Positions 18,285 through 27,394 of a stretch of 64,000 nucleotides of DNA are shown here, in pieces. The position numbers and the translations under genes are program-made. Source of the stretch: Cognatitamlana onchidii (GTDB taxonomy: Bacteria > Bacteroidota > Bacteroidia > Flavobacteriales > Flavobacteriaceae); the NCBI RefSeq assembly GCF_004804355.1, contig NZ_SRWZ01000006.1, forward strand, positions 203,383 through 267,382, in the 5' to 3' direction. The notes beneath the pieces are model-generated. The model saw only the letters and a list, made by a program, of their open reading frames with translations. It was not told the DNA's origin and made no database searches. The first letter of the stretch is position 1, and every line of letters starts with the position of its first letter.

Positions 18285-18746
18285 TTATAGAATCTTTGTA
18301 ATTGTAAAATTAGTATTTCTAAAGGTAATAACATCTCCAACTTGTTTTGACAGTAATAGTTTTGCTATGGGAGTAGACAATGATATAGCATAAAAGCTTT
18401 CAGTATTTGCTATTAGCTCTCCGGCGCTGATACTAATAAAATAATTAAGATTAGAAGTATAAACTAAAGCCCCTAAACCTACTTTTGTAAATTCTTGTTC
18501 TGTTTTAATTTTATCCAGAACCTCATTTAACGTTTGAATTTGAGCTAATTGAAGACCTGCCTTTTCACGTTCTAATTGTAACATAGCCCTTCCGGTTTCA
18601 TGTTTATCTCCAGCGCTACTCTTTGTTTCGTGAGTTAAAGACACCTGAATATCATCAATTGTACTTTGGGCCGTTTGCAATCGGTTTTCAACAAAATCAA
18701 TACAAGCACTTTTTAACGTATCCTTAATTTTATAAGATTCATTCAT
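18285..18746 (-). CDS. GreA/GreB C-terminal-domain-like protein
   Basis: 153 residues. An N-terminal coiled coil (residues 5-85, with TKSSAGDKHETGRAMLQLER) precedes a small FKBP-like beta domain with IALS-type strand YAISLSTPIAKLLLSKQVGD. This matches the C-terminal part of GreA-type elongation factors and a group of Flavobacteriaceae proteins that is often mislabelled 3-oxoacyl-ACP synthase; no ketosynthase active site exists here. It may bind RNA polymerase (inference). Its start overlaps the mtgA stop by 4 bp, so it is translationally coupled. Confidence 0.7.
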   Translation of the reverse strand: MNESYKIKDTLKSACIDFVENRLQTAQSTIDDIQVSLTHETKSSAGDKHETGRAMLQLEREKAGLQLAQIQTLNEVLDKIKTEQEFTKVGLGALVYTSNLNYFISISAGELIANTESFYAISLSTPIAKLLLSKQVGDVITFRNTNFTITKIL

Positions 18747-19426
18747 CTTTTTTCCTCGTAACTTAAAACCCCAAAATACTGCATTTGTTTAACAATCCAT
18801 TGTTTTCTTGACGTTATATATGCTGTAGGCGGATGTGCCCTCCACTTTCTTGGATTCGGCAAAATAGATGCTAAGGCAGCACCCTCTTCTTTTAACAACT
18901 TTGAGGCCTTTTTTTTAAACCAATACTGCGCTGCAGCTTCAGCTCCATAAACTCCCTCTCCCATTTCAATACTATTAAGATAAACCTCCATAATGTGCTG
19001 TTTAGACCAGCATAATTCAATTAAAAATGTGAAGTAGGTTTCACACCCTTTTCTAAACCAACTGCGCTGTGGCCACAAAAACACATTCTTAGCAGTTTGC
19101 TGACTAATCGTACTGGCCCCTCTAATCCGTTTGCCCTTTTTATTATAATCTATGGCTTTTTTAATAGCACCATAATCAAAGCCATGGTGATTAAGAAAAT
19201 TTTGATCCTCACTACAAATAACCGCAAGCTGTAAATGTTTTGAAATGTTATCAATAGATATCCATTCGTGTTTAATCACTTTTTGGCTATCTGCTTCAAA
19301 ATACCTAACAAGCATTAAAGGTGTAATGGGCACAGGCACCCACTTAAAAAGGAATACAAGAGCGACCGACATAATTATAAACCACAAGGTAAATTTTGCT
19401 ATAAATCTAAAAAGTCGCTTCAACAT
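18743..19426 (-). CDS. mtgA: Monofunctional biosynthetic peptidoglycan transglycosylase
   Basis: 227 residues, one N-terminal membrane helix (FTLWFIIMSVALVFLFKWV) and a GT51 domain. The catalytic Glu lies in SEDQNFLNHHGFD, and GASTISQQTAKNVFLWPQRS is the second GT51 motif. There is no transpeptidase domain. It polymerises lipid II into glycan strands at the outer face of the inner membrane. It is directly abutted upstream by the FAD oxidoreductase (0 bp gap) and overlaps the GreA-like gene downstream. Confidence 0.94.
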   Translation of the reverse strand: MLKRLFRFIAKFTLWFIIMSVALVFLFKWVPVPITPLMLVRYFEADSQKVIKHEWISIDNISKHLQLAVICSEDQNFLNHHGFDYGAIKKAIDYNKKGKRIRGASTISQQTAKNVFLWPQRSWFRKGCETYFTFLIELCWSKQHIMEVYLNSIEMGEGVYGAEAAAQYWFKKKASKLLKEEGAALASILPNPRKWRAHPPTAYITSRKQWIVKQMQYFGVLSYEEKR

Positions 19427-20542
19427 TTACTTAATGAGTTTTGATAATTCATAACCAATAGCACTTCCTATAGCTACCCCCATCCCTCCAAGTCGCACCC
19501 CACAAAACACGTTATCGCTCAGCTGTTCTACAATGGCTTCTTTTTGATCTCCAATCCCCATAATTCCACTCCAACTATATTCTATATTGTAAGGTGTATT
19601 AGGCAAAATAATTGATTTTAATAGGTCCTCCAAATTGTTCTGAATAAGCTTGGTTTGTCCAAATTCCGTGGTTTCTTCTCCCTTAAAATCTAAATGCCTT
19701 CCTCCTCCTAGCAAAATGCGATTATCGATATTCCTAAAATAATAGTATCCTTTATTTAAATGGAACGTACCCTTAATTTTTAAGTTATTAATAGGTTTGG
19801 TAATAAGCACCTGTGCTCTTGCCGGTTTCACCTGTTTTTTAATAAGACGGGCTGCAAAACCATTGGTGGCTATAATGAGTTTTGAACAACGAATGTCGCA
19901 CATACTCGTATTAAGATGTACTGCGTCACAATTTTCCGAAAAACGCATCACCTCTATAGCATTCAAAATCTTTATGCCTTTTGATTGCACCTTGTGCAAT
20001 AGCGCCTCCATCATTTTTCCAGTATCTAACTGACCTTCAAACTGATTAAAAATATAAGGTTCATTTATATTCTTAAAACCAAAAATATTGTCCTTAAAAC
20101 TGAAGGTGTAATCTTTAACAATAGGTTTGAGTAAGGTATTAATTTTGTCTTTTTTTTCTAAACAAGTCTCCAATAGACGAAGATCCGATTTAACGAACAG
20201 CTCATAGCCGCCCAATTGCTTGTAGTCAATGACGTGATCTCCTAAGTTTTGCCTTAATAGCCTTAGCCCATTAACACGTTGTTTTACAAGATTAAAAACA
20301 GCTTCTTCTGAATGTGATTCTAAATCATGTAATAGTTCACTTAAACTACCAAAACAAGCAAATCCAGCGTTTTTTGTACTAGCCCCTTGAGGTAAAACAC
20401 CTTTTTCTAAGATTAATATTTTTGCATTAGGGAAACGGTCTTTTAAATGCATCGCGCAGTTTAAACCCACTATTCCACTGCCTACAATACAGAAATCTAC
20501 GTTAGTTAACCATGTTTTTATTTCCCAATAGGACAGGTTCAT
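19427..20542 (-). CDS. FAD-dependent oxidoreductase (DAO family)
   Basis: 371 residues. The FAD-binding Rossmann motif GSGIVGLNCAMHL starts near residue 21, followed by ILILEKG (ribose-binding acid) and GASTKNAGFACFG, the conserved post-Rossmann segment of D-amino-acid-oxidase/glycine-oxidase-type enzymes. GVRLGGMGVAIGSAIG near the end is the FAD-binding C-terminal motif. It probably oxidises an amine or amino acid; the substrate is unknown. It is the first gene of a tight minus-strand operon with mtgA and the GreA-like gene. Confidence 0.85.
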   Translation of the reverse strand: MNLSYWEIKTWLTNVDFCIVGSGIVGLNCAMHLKDRFPNAKILILEKGVLPQGASTKNAGFACFGSLSELLHDLESHSEEAVFNLVKQRVNGLRLLRQNLGDHVIDYKQLGGYELFVKSDLRLLETCLEKKDKINTLLKPIVKDYTFSFKDNIFGFKNINEPYIFNQFEGQLDTGKMMEALLHKVQSKGIKILNAIEVMRFSENCDAVHLNTSMCDIRCSKLIIATNGFAARLIKKQVKPARAQVLITKPINNLKIKGTFHLNKGYYYFRNIDNRILLGGGRHLDFKGEETTEFGQTKLIQNNLEDLLKSIILPNTPYNIEYSWSGIMGIGDQKEAIVEQLSDNVFCGVRLGGMGVAIGSAIGYELSKLIK

Positions 20543-20730
20543 AGAGCAGTTATTGGTTATTGGTAAAAATAGGAATTAATTTGGGGAACTTTTGTTAAGA
20601 TTAAGCCTAGCCACTTTTATGAAACCCTTATTTACAAACGCTCCATTAAAATTAGGTTAAAAAGTCAAAAGGTTCAGTTATAAAAAGACAGGTTGCTATT
20701 TGCAAGGTCTCACAAAAAAAAGAGTCATAA

Positions 20731-20763
20731 AAAAACTCCGAAATTTATTTTCGGAGTTTTTTT
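20731..20763 (-). terminator. Rho-independent terminator between accC and the oxidoreductase operon
   Basis: Stem AAAAACTCCGAAA / TTTTCGGAGTTTTT with runs of A and T on both sides, so it could act on both strands. It lies 6 bp past the accC stop on the minus strand. The rest of 20543-20730 shows no gene. Confidence 0.8.
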
Positions 20764-20768
20764 ATGTT

Positions 20769-22121
20769 TTAATCTTCAACCTGTTTTTCTATAACAAAGT
20801 CTTCCATAAATTTAGTGGTATAATTACCAGCTAAATAATCTGGATGATCCATAAGCTGTCTATGGAATGGTATTGTGGTTTTAATACCTTCAATAACAAA
20901 CTCATCTAGGGCGCGCTTCATTTTATTAATAGCTTCCTCTCTGGTTTGAGCAGTTGTTATCAACTTGGCAATCATAGAGTCGTAGTTAGGCGGTATTGCA
21001 TAACCTGCATAAACGTGTGTGTCCAATCGAACCCCATGCCCCCCTGGCGCATGTAATGTGGTGATACGGCCCGGAGATGGTCTAAAATCATTAAACGGAT
21101 CTTCAGCATTAATACGACATTCTATTGAATGCAAATTTGGCGTATAGTTTTTACCTGAAATAGGAACTCCAGCCGCTACTAAAATTTGCTCTCTAATCAA
21201 GTCAAAATCTATAACTTGTTCCGTAATTGGGTGCTCCACCTGAATACGTGTATTCATTTCCATGAAGTAGAAATTGCGGTGTTTGTCAACTAAAAACTCG
21301 ACTGTTCCTGCGCCTTCATATTTTATATACTCTGCAGCTTTTACTGCCGCCTTACCCATTTTATCACGTAATTCTTTGGTCATAAATGGTGAGGGCACTT
21401 CTTCTGTTAATTTTTGATGACGACGTTGAACAGAGCAATCGCGTTCAGACAAATGACATGCCTTTCCTGTAGAATCACCAACAATTTGAATTTCAATATG
21501 ACGTGGTTCTTCTATAAGTTTTTCCATGTACATATCATCATTCCCAAAAGCAGCTTTCGATTCTGTTCTTGCAGATTCCCAAGCAGCTTGCAAATCTTCT
21601 GGTTTCCAAACGGCACGCATACCTTTTCCACCACCTCCTGCAGAAGCTTTTAACATCACAGGGTATCCTGTTTCTTCAGCAAGCTTTTTACATTCCTCAA
21701 AATCTTCTATTATACCATCACTTCCTGGGACACAAGGTACACCTGCAGCAACCATAGTAGCTTTAGCATTGGCTTTATCTCCCATTCTATCAATCATTTC
21801 TGGAGAAGCACCAATAAATTTTATACCATGTTCTTCACAAATTTTTGAAAACTTAGCATTCTCTGATAAAAATCCGTATCCTGGATGAACAGCATCTGCA
21901 TTAGTAATTTCTGCTGCCGAAATGATGTTAGACATTTTTAGATAAGATTCGCTACTTGCTGGTGGCCCAATACAAACAGCTTCGTCTGCAAATTTAACAT
22001 GCAGACTTTCTTCATCAACAGTGGAATAAACTGCCACCGTTTTTATGCCCATTTCTTTACAGGTTCTAATAACACGTAGTGCTATCTCACCTCTATTGGC
22101 TATTAATATTTTTTTAAACAT
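20769..22121 (-). CDS. accC: Acetyl-CoA carboxylase biotin carboxylase subunit
   Basis: 450 residues, standard Acc[21 protein letters not shown] begins the biotin carboxylase N-domain; [10 protein letters not shown] is the ATP-grasp glycine loop, and [14 protein letters not shown] holds catalytic residues. It carboxylates biotin on AccB using ATP and bicarbonate, the first half-reaction of malonyl-CoA formation. It lies downstream of accB with a 101 bp spacer containing repeated TTTTAAAC units, and closes the fabH-accB-accC run before a terminator. Confidence 0.96.
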   Translation of the reverse strand: MFKKILIANRGEIALRVIRTCKEMGIKTVAVYSTVDEESLHVKFADEAVCIGPPASSESYLKMSNIISAAEITNADAVHPGYGFLSENAKFSKICEEHGIKFIGASPEMIDRMGDKANAKATMVAAGVPCVPGSDGIIEDFEECKKLAEETGYPVMLKASAGGGGKGMRAVWKPEDLQAAWESARTESKAAFGNDDMYMEKLIEEPRHIEIQIVGDSTGKACHLSERDCSVQRRHQKLTEEVPSPFMTKELRDKMGKAAVKAAEYIKYEGAGTVEFLVDKHRNFYFMEMNTRIQVEHPITEQVIDFDLIREQILVAAGVPISGKNYTPNLHSIECRINAEDPFNDFRPSPGRITTLHAPGGHGVRLDTHVYAGYAIPPNYDSMIAKLITTAQTREEAINKMKRALDEFVIEGIKTTIPFHRQLMDHPDYLAGNYTTKFMEDFVIEKQVED

Positions 22122-22140
22122 AATTTTTAAGTTTATCAGT

Positions 22141-22222
22141 TTATGGTTTATTAGGTTTAAAAAGTTTAGTTGCTATTTGATATGCTTCTAAACTCTTAAC
22201 TTTTAAACTTTTAAACTTTTAA
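22141..22222. repeat. AT-rich repeat in the accB-accC spacer
   Basis: The spacer holds three tandem copies of an 8-base unit close to ACTTTTAA near 22198-22220 and an upstream GTTTAAAAAGTTTAG that can pair with CTAAACT and CTTTTAAAC. An imperfect hairpin is possible between the two coding regions. No function is known. Confidence 0.4.
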
Positions 22223-22714
22223 TTAAGACGGATCTACTAAGAATAATGGCTGATCAAACTCTACAGGCGAAGAATCATCCACTAATATTTTTACAATCTT
22301 TCCTGAAACTTCAGATTCAATCTCGTTGAATAATTTCATGGCTTCAATAATACATAATACGTCGCCCTCTGCAATGGTTTGTCCAACTTCAACAAATAAT
22401 GGTTTATCTGGTGATGGTTTTCTGTAGAAGGTACCAATAATTGGTGATTTTATCGTAATATATTTTGAATCATCAGAAGCTGGCGCTGGTGCTGCCGGTG
22501 CAGGTGCTGCAGGCACTGGCGCACTTGCTTCAACAACAGGTGCTGCTTGAATTGGCTGTGGTATTGGAGCAGCAGGTACTTGATGAACAATGGTTGTGTC
22601 TGAATCCGAGCCTGTTCTAATAGTAATCTTTACGTCATCCATTTCCAATTTAACCTCACTTGCACCAGATTTGGCAACAAATTTGATTAAGTTTTGAATC
22701 TCTTTTAAATCCAT
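22223..22714 (-). CDS. accB: Acetyl-CoA carboxylase biotin carboxyl carrier protein
   Basis: 163 residues. The N-terminal dimerisation part is MDLKEIQNLIKFVAKSGA, then an Ala/Pro-rich linker (residues 45-85, VPAAPAPAAPAPA), then the biotinyl domain with the biotin lysine in CIIEAMKLFNEIE. The thumb and C-terminal FDQPLFLVDP are intact. It carries carboxybiotin between AccC and the carboxyltransferase. It follows fabH by 24 bp on the same strand. Confidence 0.96.
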   Translation of the reverse strand: MDLKEIQNLIKFVAKSGASEVKLEMDDVKITIRTGSDSDTTIVHQVPAAPIPQPIQAAPVVEASAPVPAAPAPAAPAPASDDSKYITIKSPIIGTFYRKPSPDKPLFVEVGQTIAEGDVLCIIEAMKLFNEIESEVSGKIVKILVDDSSPVEFDQPLFLVDPS

Positions 22715-22738
22715 AATTTTTTGCTAATTAGTTAATGG

Positions 22739-23740
22739 TTAGTCTTTTGAATTATAAGCCCATTTTAGGTAAATAGAGCCCCAATTAAATCCGCCCCCAA
22801 AAGCGGCAAAAATGATATTATCGCCTTTTTTTAGTTGCGATTCGTAGTCATTAATTAGAAGCGGTAAAGTTGCAGATGTGGTATTCCCATATTTATGAAT
22901 ATTCATCATTACCTTTTCTTCCTCTAAATTTATGCGTTGTGCGGTAGCATCGATAATACGTTTATTTGCTTGATGTGCAGCAAGCCAATCAACACTATCT
23001 TTAGTTAAATTATTACGTTCTAAAATTTTAACAGTGGCATCGGCCATATTAAACACAGCATTTTTAAATACGGTTCTTCCTTCCTGAAAAGCATAGTGCC
23101 CGCCTTGCTCTAAAATTTCAGCTGTTAATTTATGTGAAGACCCTCCATAGGTAGCTTGTAAAAATTCTCTTCCGCTCCCATCGCTTCTTAAGTATTCATC
23201 TTGCAACCCTAAATTCTCTTCATTAGGTTCAAATAAAACTGCTCCAGCACCATCTCCAAAAATAATACAGGTTGCCCGGTCTTTATAATTAATAATAGAC
23301 GACATTTTATCGGCACCTATTAGTAATACGTTTTTGTATCTCCCAGATTCAATATAACTAGCTGCCACAGACATCCCATATAAAAAACTAGAACATGCTG
23401 CATCCATATCGAAAGAAAAAGCATTCGTTGCTCCAATTTCTGAAGCAGTAAAAGAAGCAGTAGAAGCCGCTTTCATATCTGGAGTGGCAGTTGCAACAAT
23501 AACTAGTTCAATGTCTTTTGGGTCCAAACCCTTTTTATTTATAAGATCTTGAGCTGCTTTAATAGCTAGATAAGAGGTTCCTTTACCATCATCTTTAAGA
23601 ATACGACGTTCTTTAATACCCGTTCTAGTGGTTATCCATTCGTCATTAGTATCAACCATAGTTTCAAGAATTTGATTGGTTAATACATAGTCTGGCACAT
23701 ATGCGCCTACAGCTGTAATTGCCGCTGAGATTTTACTCAT
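22739..23740 (-). CDS. fabH: 3-oxoacyl-[ACP] synthase III (FabH)
   Basis: 333 residues. The thiolase-fold active site is complete: Cys in DMDAACSSFLYG, His in AAHQANKRI and Asn in YGNTTSAT. DTNDEWITTRTGIKERRI is the typical N-terminal signature. FabH condenses acetyl-CoA with malonyl-ACP and starts fatty acid synthesis. It lies downstream of rpmF, separated by a terminator-like hairpin, so it may have both readthrough and its own promoter. Confidence 0.95.
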   Translation of the reverse strand: MSKISAAITAVGAYVPDYVLTNQILETMVDTNDEWITTRTGIKERRILKDDGKGTSYLAIKAAQDLINKKGLDPKDIELVIVATATPDMKAASTASFTASEIGATNAFSFDMDAACSSFLYGMSVAASYIESGRYKNVLLIGADKMSSIINYKDRATCIIFGDGAGAVLFEPNEENLGLQDEYLRSDGSGREFLQATYGGSSHKLTAEILEQGGHYAFQEGRTVFKNAVFNMADATVKILERNNLTKDSVDWLAAHQANKRIIDATAQRINLEEEKVMMNIHKYGNTTSATLPLLINDYESQLKKGDNIIFAAFGGGFNWGSIYLKWAYNSKD

Positions 23741-23872
23741 AACTTTATAGTTAATTTGTCCAAAAAATGATTAAAATTGAACAAAAACGTTTAAAATTTC
23801 GTGAAAACTACTAAATTTTGATGTAATAATTTGCAAATTACTGGTTTTTGTCCTTTAGAAAAAGTATTTCAT

Positions 23873-23900
23873 AAAAAAAACGCTCATAAATGAGCGTTTT
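23873..23900 (-). terminator. Terminator-like hairpin between rpmF and fabH
   Basis: Perfect stem AAAACGCTCA / TGAGCGTTTT with a 4-base loop (TAAA). On the minus strand it is followed by a run of T and lies 22 bp past the rpmF stop. It may set the level of fabH-accBC transcription relative to rpmF. Confidence 0.75.
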
Positions 23901-23921
23901 ATTATATGCTTGCATAGCTAA

Positions 23922-24125
23922 TTATGCTACGTTTTCTATTTCCTCAGAATTATCAATCAATACTTGACCTCTGTAATATAATTTTCCTTCATGCCAGTGT
24001 GCTCTGTGGTATAAATGAGCTTCACCTGTTGTTGGGCATGTAGCAATTTGTGGCGCAGTTGCTTTGTAATGAGTTCTTCTCTTATCTCTTCTTGTTCTCG
24101 AGATTTTTCTCTTAGGATGTGCCAT
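23922..24125 (-). CDS. rpmF: 50S ribosomal protein L32
   Basis: 67 residues beginning [20 protein letters not shown], the standard L32 start. Of the usual zinc-ribbon cysteines only one remains ([10 protein letters not shown]), which is the zinc-free form. It is a small structural protein of the large subunit. It lies 9 bp downstream of the DUF177 gene, the conserved arrangement linking ribosome and fatty-acid genes. Confidence 0.97.
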   Translation of the reverse strand: MAHPKRKISRTRRDKRRTHYKATAPQIATCPTTGEAHLYHRAHWHEGKLYYRGQVLIDNSEEIENVA

Positions 24126-24134
24126 TTTATGTGT

Positions 24135-24674
24135 TTATTTATCCGTTAATAATTTCTTTAATGTATTCCAACGAGGATCTATATCCTCTTCTTTATCTTT
24201 ATCTTCTTTAAGCTTTGGGCTTAATTCTTCTAATTTTTTTAGTATTTCTGAATCTAACGTGCCGTCTGCAACACCTGGATGAACCCTCTTGATTGGAACT
24301 GCTAATATGACTAATTCATATACGTATTGTTGTATATTAATTTCATAAGAACCATGTGGTATAATAAGAATATCGACGTATTCATCATTATAATCCTCTC
24401 CAAACTTAACCACCAAATCAAAACTATTATCGATGGCTTGCTTATAAGGTTCGTTTGTTAAGTCACAATTTATATTAACCCAACCAGAAATTTCAAAATG
24501 TAATTCAAGTAATGTTGATTTTTTTTCTAAAACCACATTTACGTTAACATCAACATCATTAAAATCTTCATACTCAAAATGTTCAAAGAACGCCTTCGCT
24601 ACTTTATACTCAAAATGATGCTTTCCTACCTTTAATCCTACAAACGGAATAATAAACTCCTTCAATGCCTTCAT
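24135..24674 (-). CDS. DUF177 (YceD) family protein
   Basis: 179 residues from the ATG at 24674 (MKALKEFIIPF); an in-frame GTG two codons upstream is less likely. The family marker is the central NCDLTNEPYKQAI region with a Cys where other members have CxRCL, and the acidic C-terminus with DPRWNTLKKL. YceD proteins are implicated in 23S rRNA processing or accumulation and are nearly always encoded before rpmF, as here. Confidence 0.88.
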   Translation of the reverse strand: MKALKEFIIPFVGLKVGKHHFEYKVAKAFFEHFEYEDFNDVDVNVNVVLEKKSTLLELHFEISGWVNINCDLTNEPYKQAIDNSFDLVVKFGEDYNDEYVDILIIPHGSYEINIQQYVYELVILAVPIKRVHPGVADGTLDSEILKKLEELSPKLKEDKDKEEDIDPRWNTLKKLLTDK

Positions 24675-24798
24675 TATCACATCTATTTTGAGCCTGCAAA
24701 TATATAAATTTTTATTTACGCGACATGACTTATAAACATTTTTTTGTTCATATTTCTAATACGAATACAATCTAGTATTCCTATTCATAGTCAGTTTG

Positions 24799-25851
24799 TT
24801 AACGTCTTTCTTTTCTGGGTGCTTTTTTAAGTGGATTTGCTGTAAGAAGATTATAGGATTTTCTGTTTCTAAAGATTTGAATCCCGCTAAAAACAGCTTC
24901 CTTAAAGGAGCCATGATCTGCTTGTCCTTTACCAGCAATTTCGTAGGCAGTTCCATGATCTGGAGAGGTTCTCACTTTATTTAAGCCAGCAGTAAAATTA
25001 ACGCCTTGCCCAAAAGACAGGGTTTTAAACGGTATTAATCCTTGATCGTGGTAAGATGCTATAATAGCGTCAAAATTCCTGTAATTATCAGATCCAAAAA
25101 AGCTATCGGCTGCATATGGACCAAATACTAGCTTGCCATTTTCTTTTATTTTTTGAATTGTAGGTCTTAAAACATCATCGTCTTCGCTACCAATAACACC
25201 ATTATCTCCGGTATGCGGATTGATTCCTAAAACCGCAATTTTTGGCTTTTGAATATTAAAATCTTTTTTTAAAGATTCATAAACCGTATTTATTTTTTGT
25301 GAAATTAGTTCTGGTGTAATATGACTAGCAATATCTTTAACAGGAACATGATCTGTAAATAGTCCTACCCTTAATGTATTTGCAACCATAAACATTAAAC
25401 TATCTCCTTCTAATTCTTGTGCTAAATAATCTGTATGCCCAGGGAATTTAAAGTTGTCGGACTGAATATTATGTTTATTTATAGGCGCTGTAACCAATAC
25501 ATCAATATCACCACTCTTTAAAAACTTGGTTGCTATTTCCAACGACTTTATGGCATAAGTTCCTACTTTTGGATCTTCTTTTCCAAATTCAATCTTCACA
25601 CTCTCATTCCACGCATTAAACACATTTACCTTGCCATGCACCAATTGCCCCATGTTGTTTATACTGTTGAACGATATCTGCGATTTAAAATGAGACTTAT
25701 AAAAGGCCATGTTTTTTGTTGAAGCGAAAACGACTGGCGTACAAAAATCCAGCATCCTTGAATCTTCAAATGTTTTTAACACAATTTCACCTCCTATGCC
25801 ATTTAAATCTCCTATAGAAATCCCAACGATTATATTTTGTTCTTGCTTCAT
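24799..25851 (-). CDS. pdxA: 4-hydroxythreonine-4-phosphate dehydrogenase PdxA
   Basis: 350 residues. GISIGDLNGIGGEIVLKTF at the N-terminus, FPGHTDYLAQELEG (metal-binding His), GINPHTGDNG and ASYHDQGLIPFKTLSFGQGVN near residue 270 are the conserved PdxA segments. It oxidises 4-phosphohydroxy-L-threonine on the way to pyridoxal phosphate. It lies upstream of the DUF177-rpmF pair on the same strand and diverges from ribE. Confidence 0.95.
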   Translation of the reverse strand: MKQEQNIIVGISIGDLNGIGGEIVLKTFEDSRMLDFCTPVVFASTKNMAFYKSHFKSQISFNSINNMGQLVHGKVNVFNAWNESVKIEFGKEDPKVGTYAIKSLEIATKFLKSGDIDVLVTAPINKHNIQSDNFKFPGHTDYLAQELEGDSLMFMVANTLRVGLFTDHVPVKDIASHITPELISQKINTVYESLKKDFNIQKPKIAVLGINPHTGDNGVIGSEDDDVLRPTIQKIKENGKLVFGPYAADSFFGSDNYRNFDAIIASYHDQGLIPFKTLSFGQGVNFTAGLNKVRTSPDHGTAYEIAGKGQADHGSFKEAVFSGIQIFRNRKSYNLLTANPLKKAPRKERR

Positions 25852-25980
25852 TAAAAAGACAACTTTTGTTTGTAATTTTCTTTTGTAGCGTAAAATTTTA
25901 TTTTACTTGTCTAATCTCTAAGTTAATCTGTAAATTTTCTTCATTTAGTCTTTATAAATCTTTAAATGAAAAAATTCATT

Positions 25981-25988
25981 TACTTTTG
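25981..25988 (+). promoter_or_regulatory. Candidate -7 promoter element of ribE
   Basis: TACTTTTG matches TAnnTTTG and lies 36 bp upstream of the ribE ATG. No clear -33 TTTG is found at the proper distance, so only the -7 element is supported. Confidence 0.38.
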
Positions 25989-26023
25989 AATTTGCAAATT
26001 TAATTAAATAAACAGGAATTGAT

Positions 26024-26614
26024 ATGTTTACTGGAATTATTGAAGATATTGGCATTGTTACTGATTTAAAAGCGGAATTTGATAATCTTCACATTACTGT
26101 GCGTAGCAAGATAACCTCTGAATTAAAGATTGATCAAAGTATAGCGCACAATGGTGTTTGTCTTACAGTTGTCTCTATCGAAAACGACACCTACACGGTA
26201 ACCGCCATAAAAGAAACTTTAGATAAAACTAGTTTGAGTCACTTAGAGGTTGGTAACCATGTAAACCTTGAACGCGCTATGAAACTTGGAGATAGGCTAG
26301 ATGGGCATATTGTTCAGGGTCATGTAGATCAAACCGCCACATGTATATCAATTAAAGAAGAGAATGGTAGCTGGGTATTTACTTTTAAATATGATAGTTC
26401 ACTAAATAATATCACTATTGAAAAAGGTTCTATTACCGTTAACGGCACTAGCTTAACTGTTGTTAATTCTAAAAGAGACACCTTTAGTGTAGCCATTATT
26501 CCTTATACTTTTGAACACACCAATTTTAATACCTTTAAAGAAGGAACTGTTGTAAACTTAGAATTCGATGTGCTTGGAAAGTATGTAGCTAAACTTGTAG
26601 AATTAAACAGCTAA
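26024..26614 (+). CDS. ribE: Riboflavin synthase, alpha subunit
   Basis: 196 residues in two homologous lumazine-binding halves. MFTGIIEDIGIVTD opens the first; GHIVQGHVDQTATC opens the second. NGVCLTVVS and NGTSLTVVN are the paired substrate loops. The enzyme dismutates two 6,7-dimethyl-8-ribityllumazines into riboflavin. It stands alone, divergent from pdxA. Confidence 0.95.
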   Translation: MFTGIIEDIGIVTDLKAEFDNLHITVRSKITSELKIDQSIAHNGVCLTVVSIENDTYTVTAIKETLDKTSLSHLEVGNHVNLERAMKLGDRLDGHIVQGHVDQTATCISIKEENGSWVFTFKYDSSLNNITIEKGSITVNGTSLTVVNSKRDTFSVAIIPYTFEHTNFNTFKEGTVVNLEFDVLGKYVAKLVELNS

Positions 26615-26616
26615 AC

Positions 26617-26835
26617 TTACTTTCTTTTAGGAAACAAGGTCTTTTTTACCCCGTAATAGAGTCCAGCAATAACACCCAAAAGAACCCCACCATCTATCGG
26701 GAACGGCGGCGGAGGTGGCCCATCGGGACTACCAGGTGCTGGCAATTGAGGGTCATCAAGCCCTAAAGCCATACAACTACAACTTATTAATACAAATAAG
26801 ACTGAGGCAAATATTCTTTTACTTTGTATTGTCAT
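26617..26835 (-). CDS. Small PID-CTERM-type sorting-domain protein
   Basis: 72 residues: an N-terminal signal peptide (RIFASVLFVLISCSCMALG), a proline-rich middle (GSPDGPPPPPFPID) and a C-terminal GGVLLGVIAGLYYGVKKTLF helix with a basic end. PID-G-G before a single hydrophobic helix and a KK/RK tail is the PID-CTERM layout found in many tiny Bacteroidota proteins. The mature protein is almost only linker and sorting tail, and its role is unknown. It lies immediately downstream of ribE in convergent orientation. Confidence 0.7.
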   Translation of the reverse strand: MTIQSKRIFASVLFVLISCSCMALGLDDPQLPAPGSPDGPPPPPFPIDGGVLLGVIAGLYYGVKKTLFPKRK

Positions 26836-27095
26836 GTGGCCACAAATGTATAAAAAAAAGCGACTTCATAAAAATGATTACTGCTAATATACTTACAAAT
26901 TAATACTAAGCAGTAAAATCATCCGATAAATGTCAACTTCAGAGCTTTTCGCCCTTATAGCTAATAATTCTTTATTCTATAAACAACTCAAACCCCGCAT
27001 CTTCTCTTTCCATCCTGTTTAAAATCCATATCAAAAATACGGTATTCTTTTAAAAAAGTCTTTTTTTTAACGTAATAGTTACTTAAAGTTAAACT
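26836..27095. other. Intergenic stretch without a recognised gene
   Basis: AT-rich DNA between the PID-CTERM gene start and the tRNA terminator. I see no ORF with coding character, no RNA gene and no obvious repeat apart from poly-T tracts near 27057-27068. Confidence 0.5.
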
Positions 27096-27125
27096 AAAAA
27101 AAGCCTTACATCTCTGCAAGGCTTT
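27096..27125 (-). terminator. Rho-independent terminator downstream of the tRNA
   Basis: Stem AAAGCCTT / AAGGCTTT with a 10-base loop. On the minus strand it ends in a T-run and lies 15 bp past the tRNA 3' end. Confidence 0.75.
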
Positions 27126-27139
27126 ACAATTTCTAAAAG

Positions 27140-27213
27140 TGGTCCCACCTGGGCTCGAACCAGGGACTTTCTGATTATGAGTCAGATACTCTAACCAACT
27201 GAGTTATAGGACC
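27140..27213 (-). tRNA. tRNA with CAT anticodon (Met or Ile2)
   Basis: The minus strand folds as a cloverleaf: acceptor GGTCCTA / TGGGACC, D-arm AACTCAGTTGGTTAGAG, anticodon arm TCTGA-CTCATAA-TCAGA with CAT, and T-arm CCTGG-TTCGAGC-CCAGG. Discriminator base A; CCA is not encoded (ACTT follows). The anticodon arm GACTCATAATC resembles both elongator Met and lysidine-modified Ile2 tRNAs. It is not the initiator, since the acceptor closes with a normal G-C pair. Confidence 0.92.
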
Positions 27214-27394
27214 GAAATTGGAGTGCAATATTACTACTTATTTTATTTCTTACCAAGAAACGAACATTAATAAATTTAAAAAACACATTCATTTTTAATG
27301 TTCGAAATTTTTAACGTGAGCATCAAGTGGTTACACAGGTTCTTAGTTTTTTATTTACTTTTTCTAAAGATAAAAAATTTAAACATGTGAAAAA

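Noticed and set aside
18285..18746. 3-oxoacyl-ACP synthase
   Set aside because: 153 residues, no thiolase fold or Cys-His-Asn active site; the sequence is coiled coil plus a GreA-like C-terminal domain.
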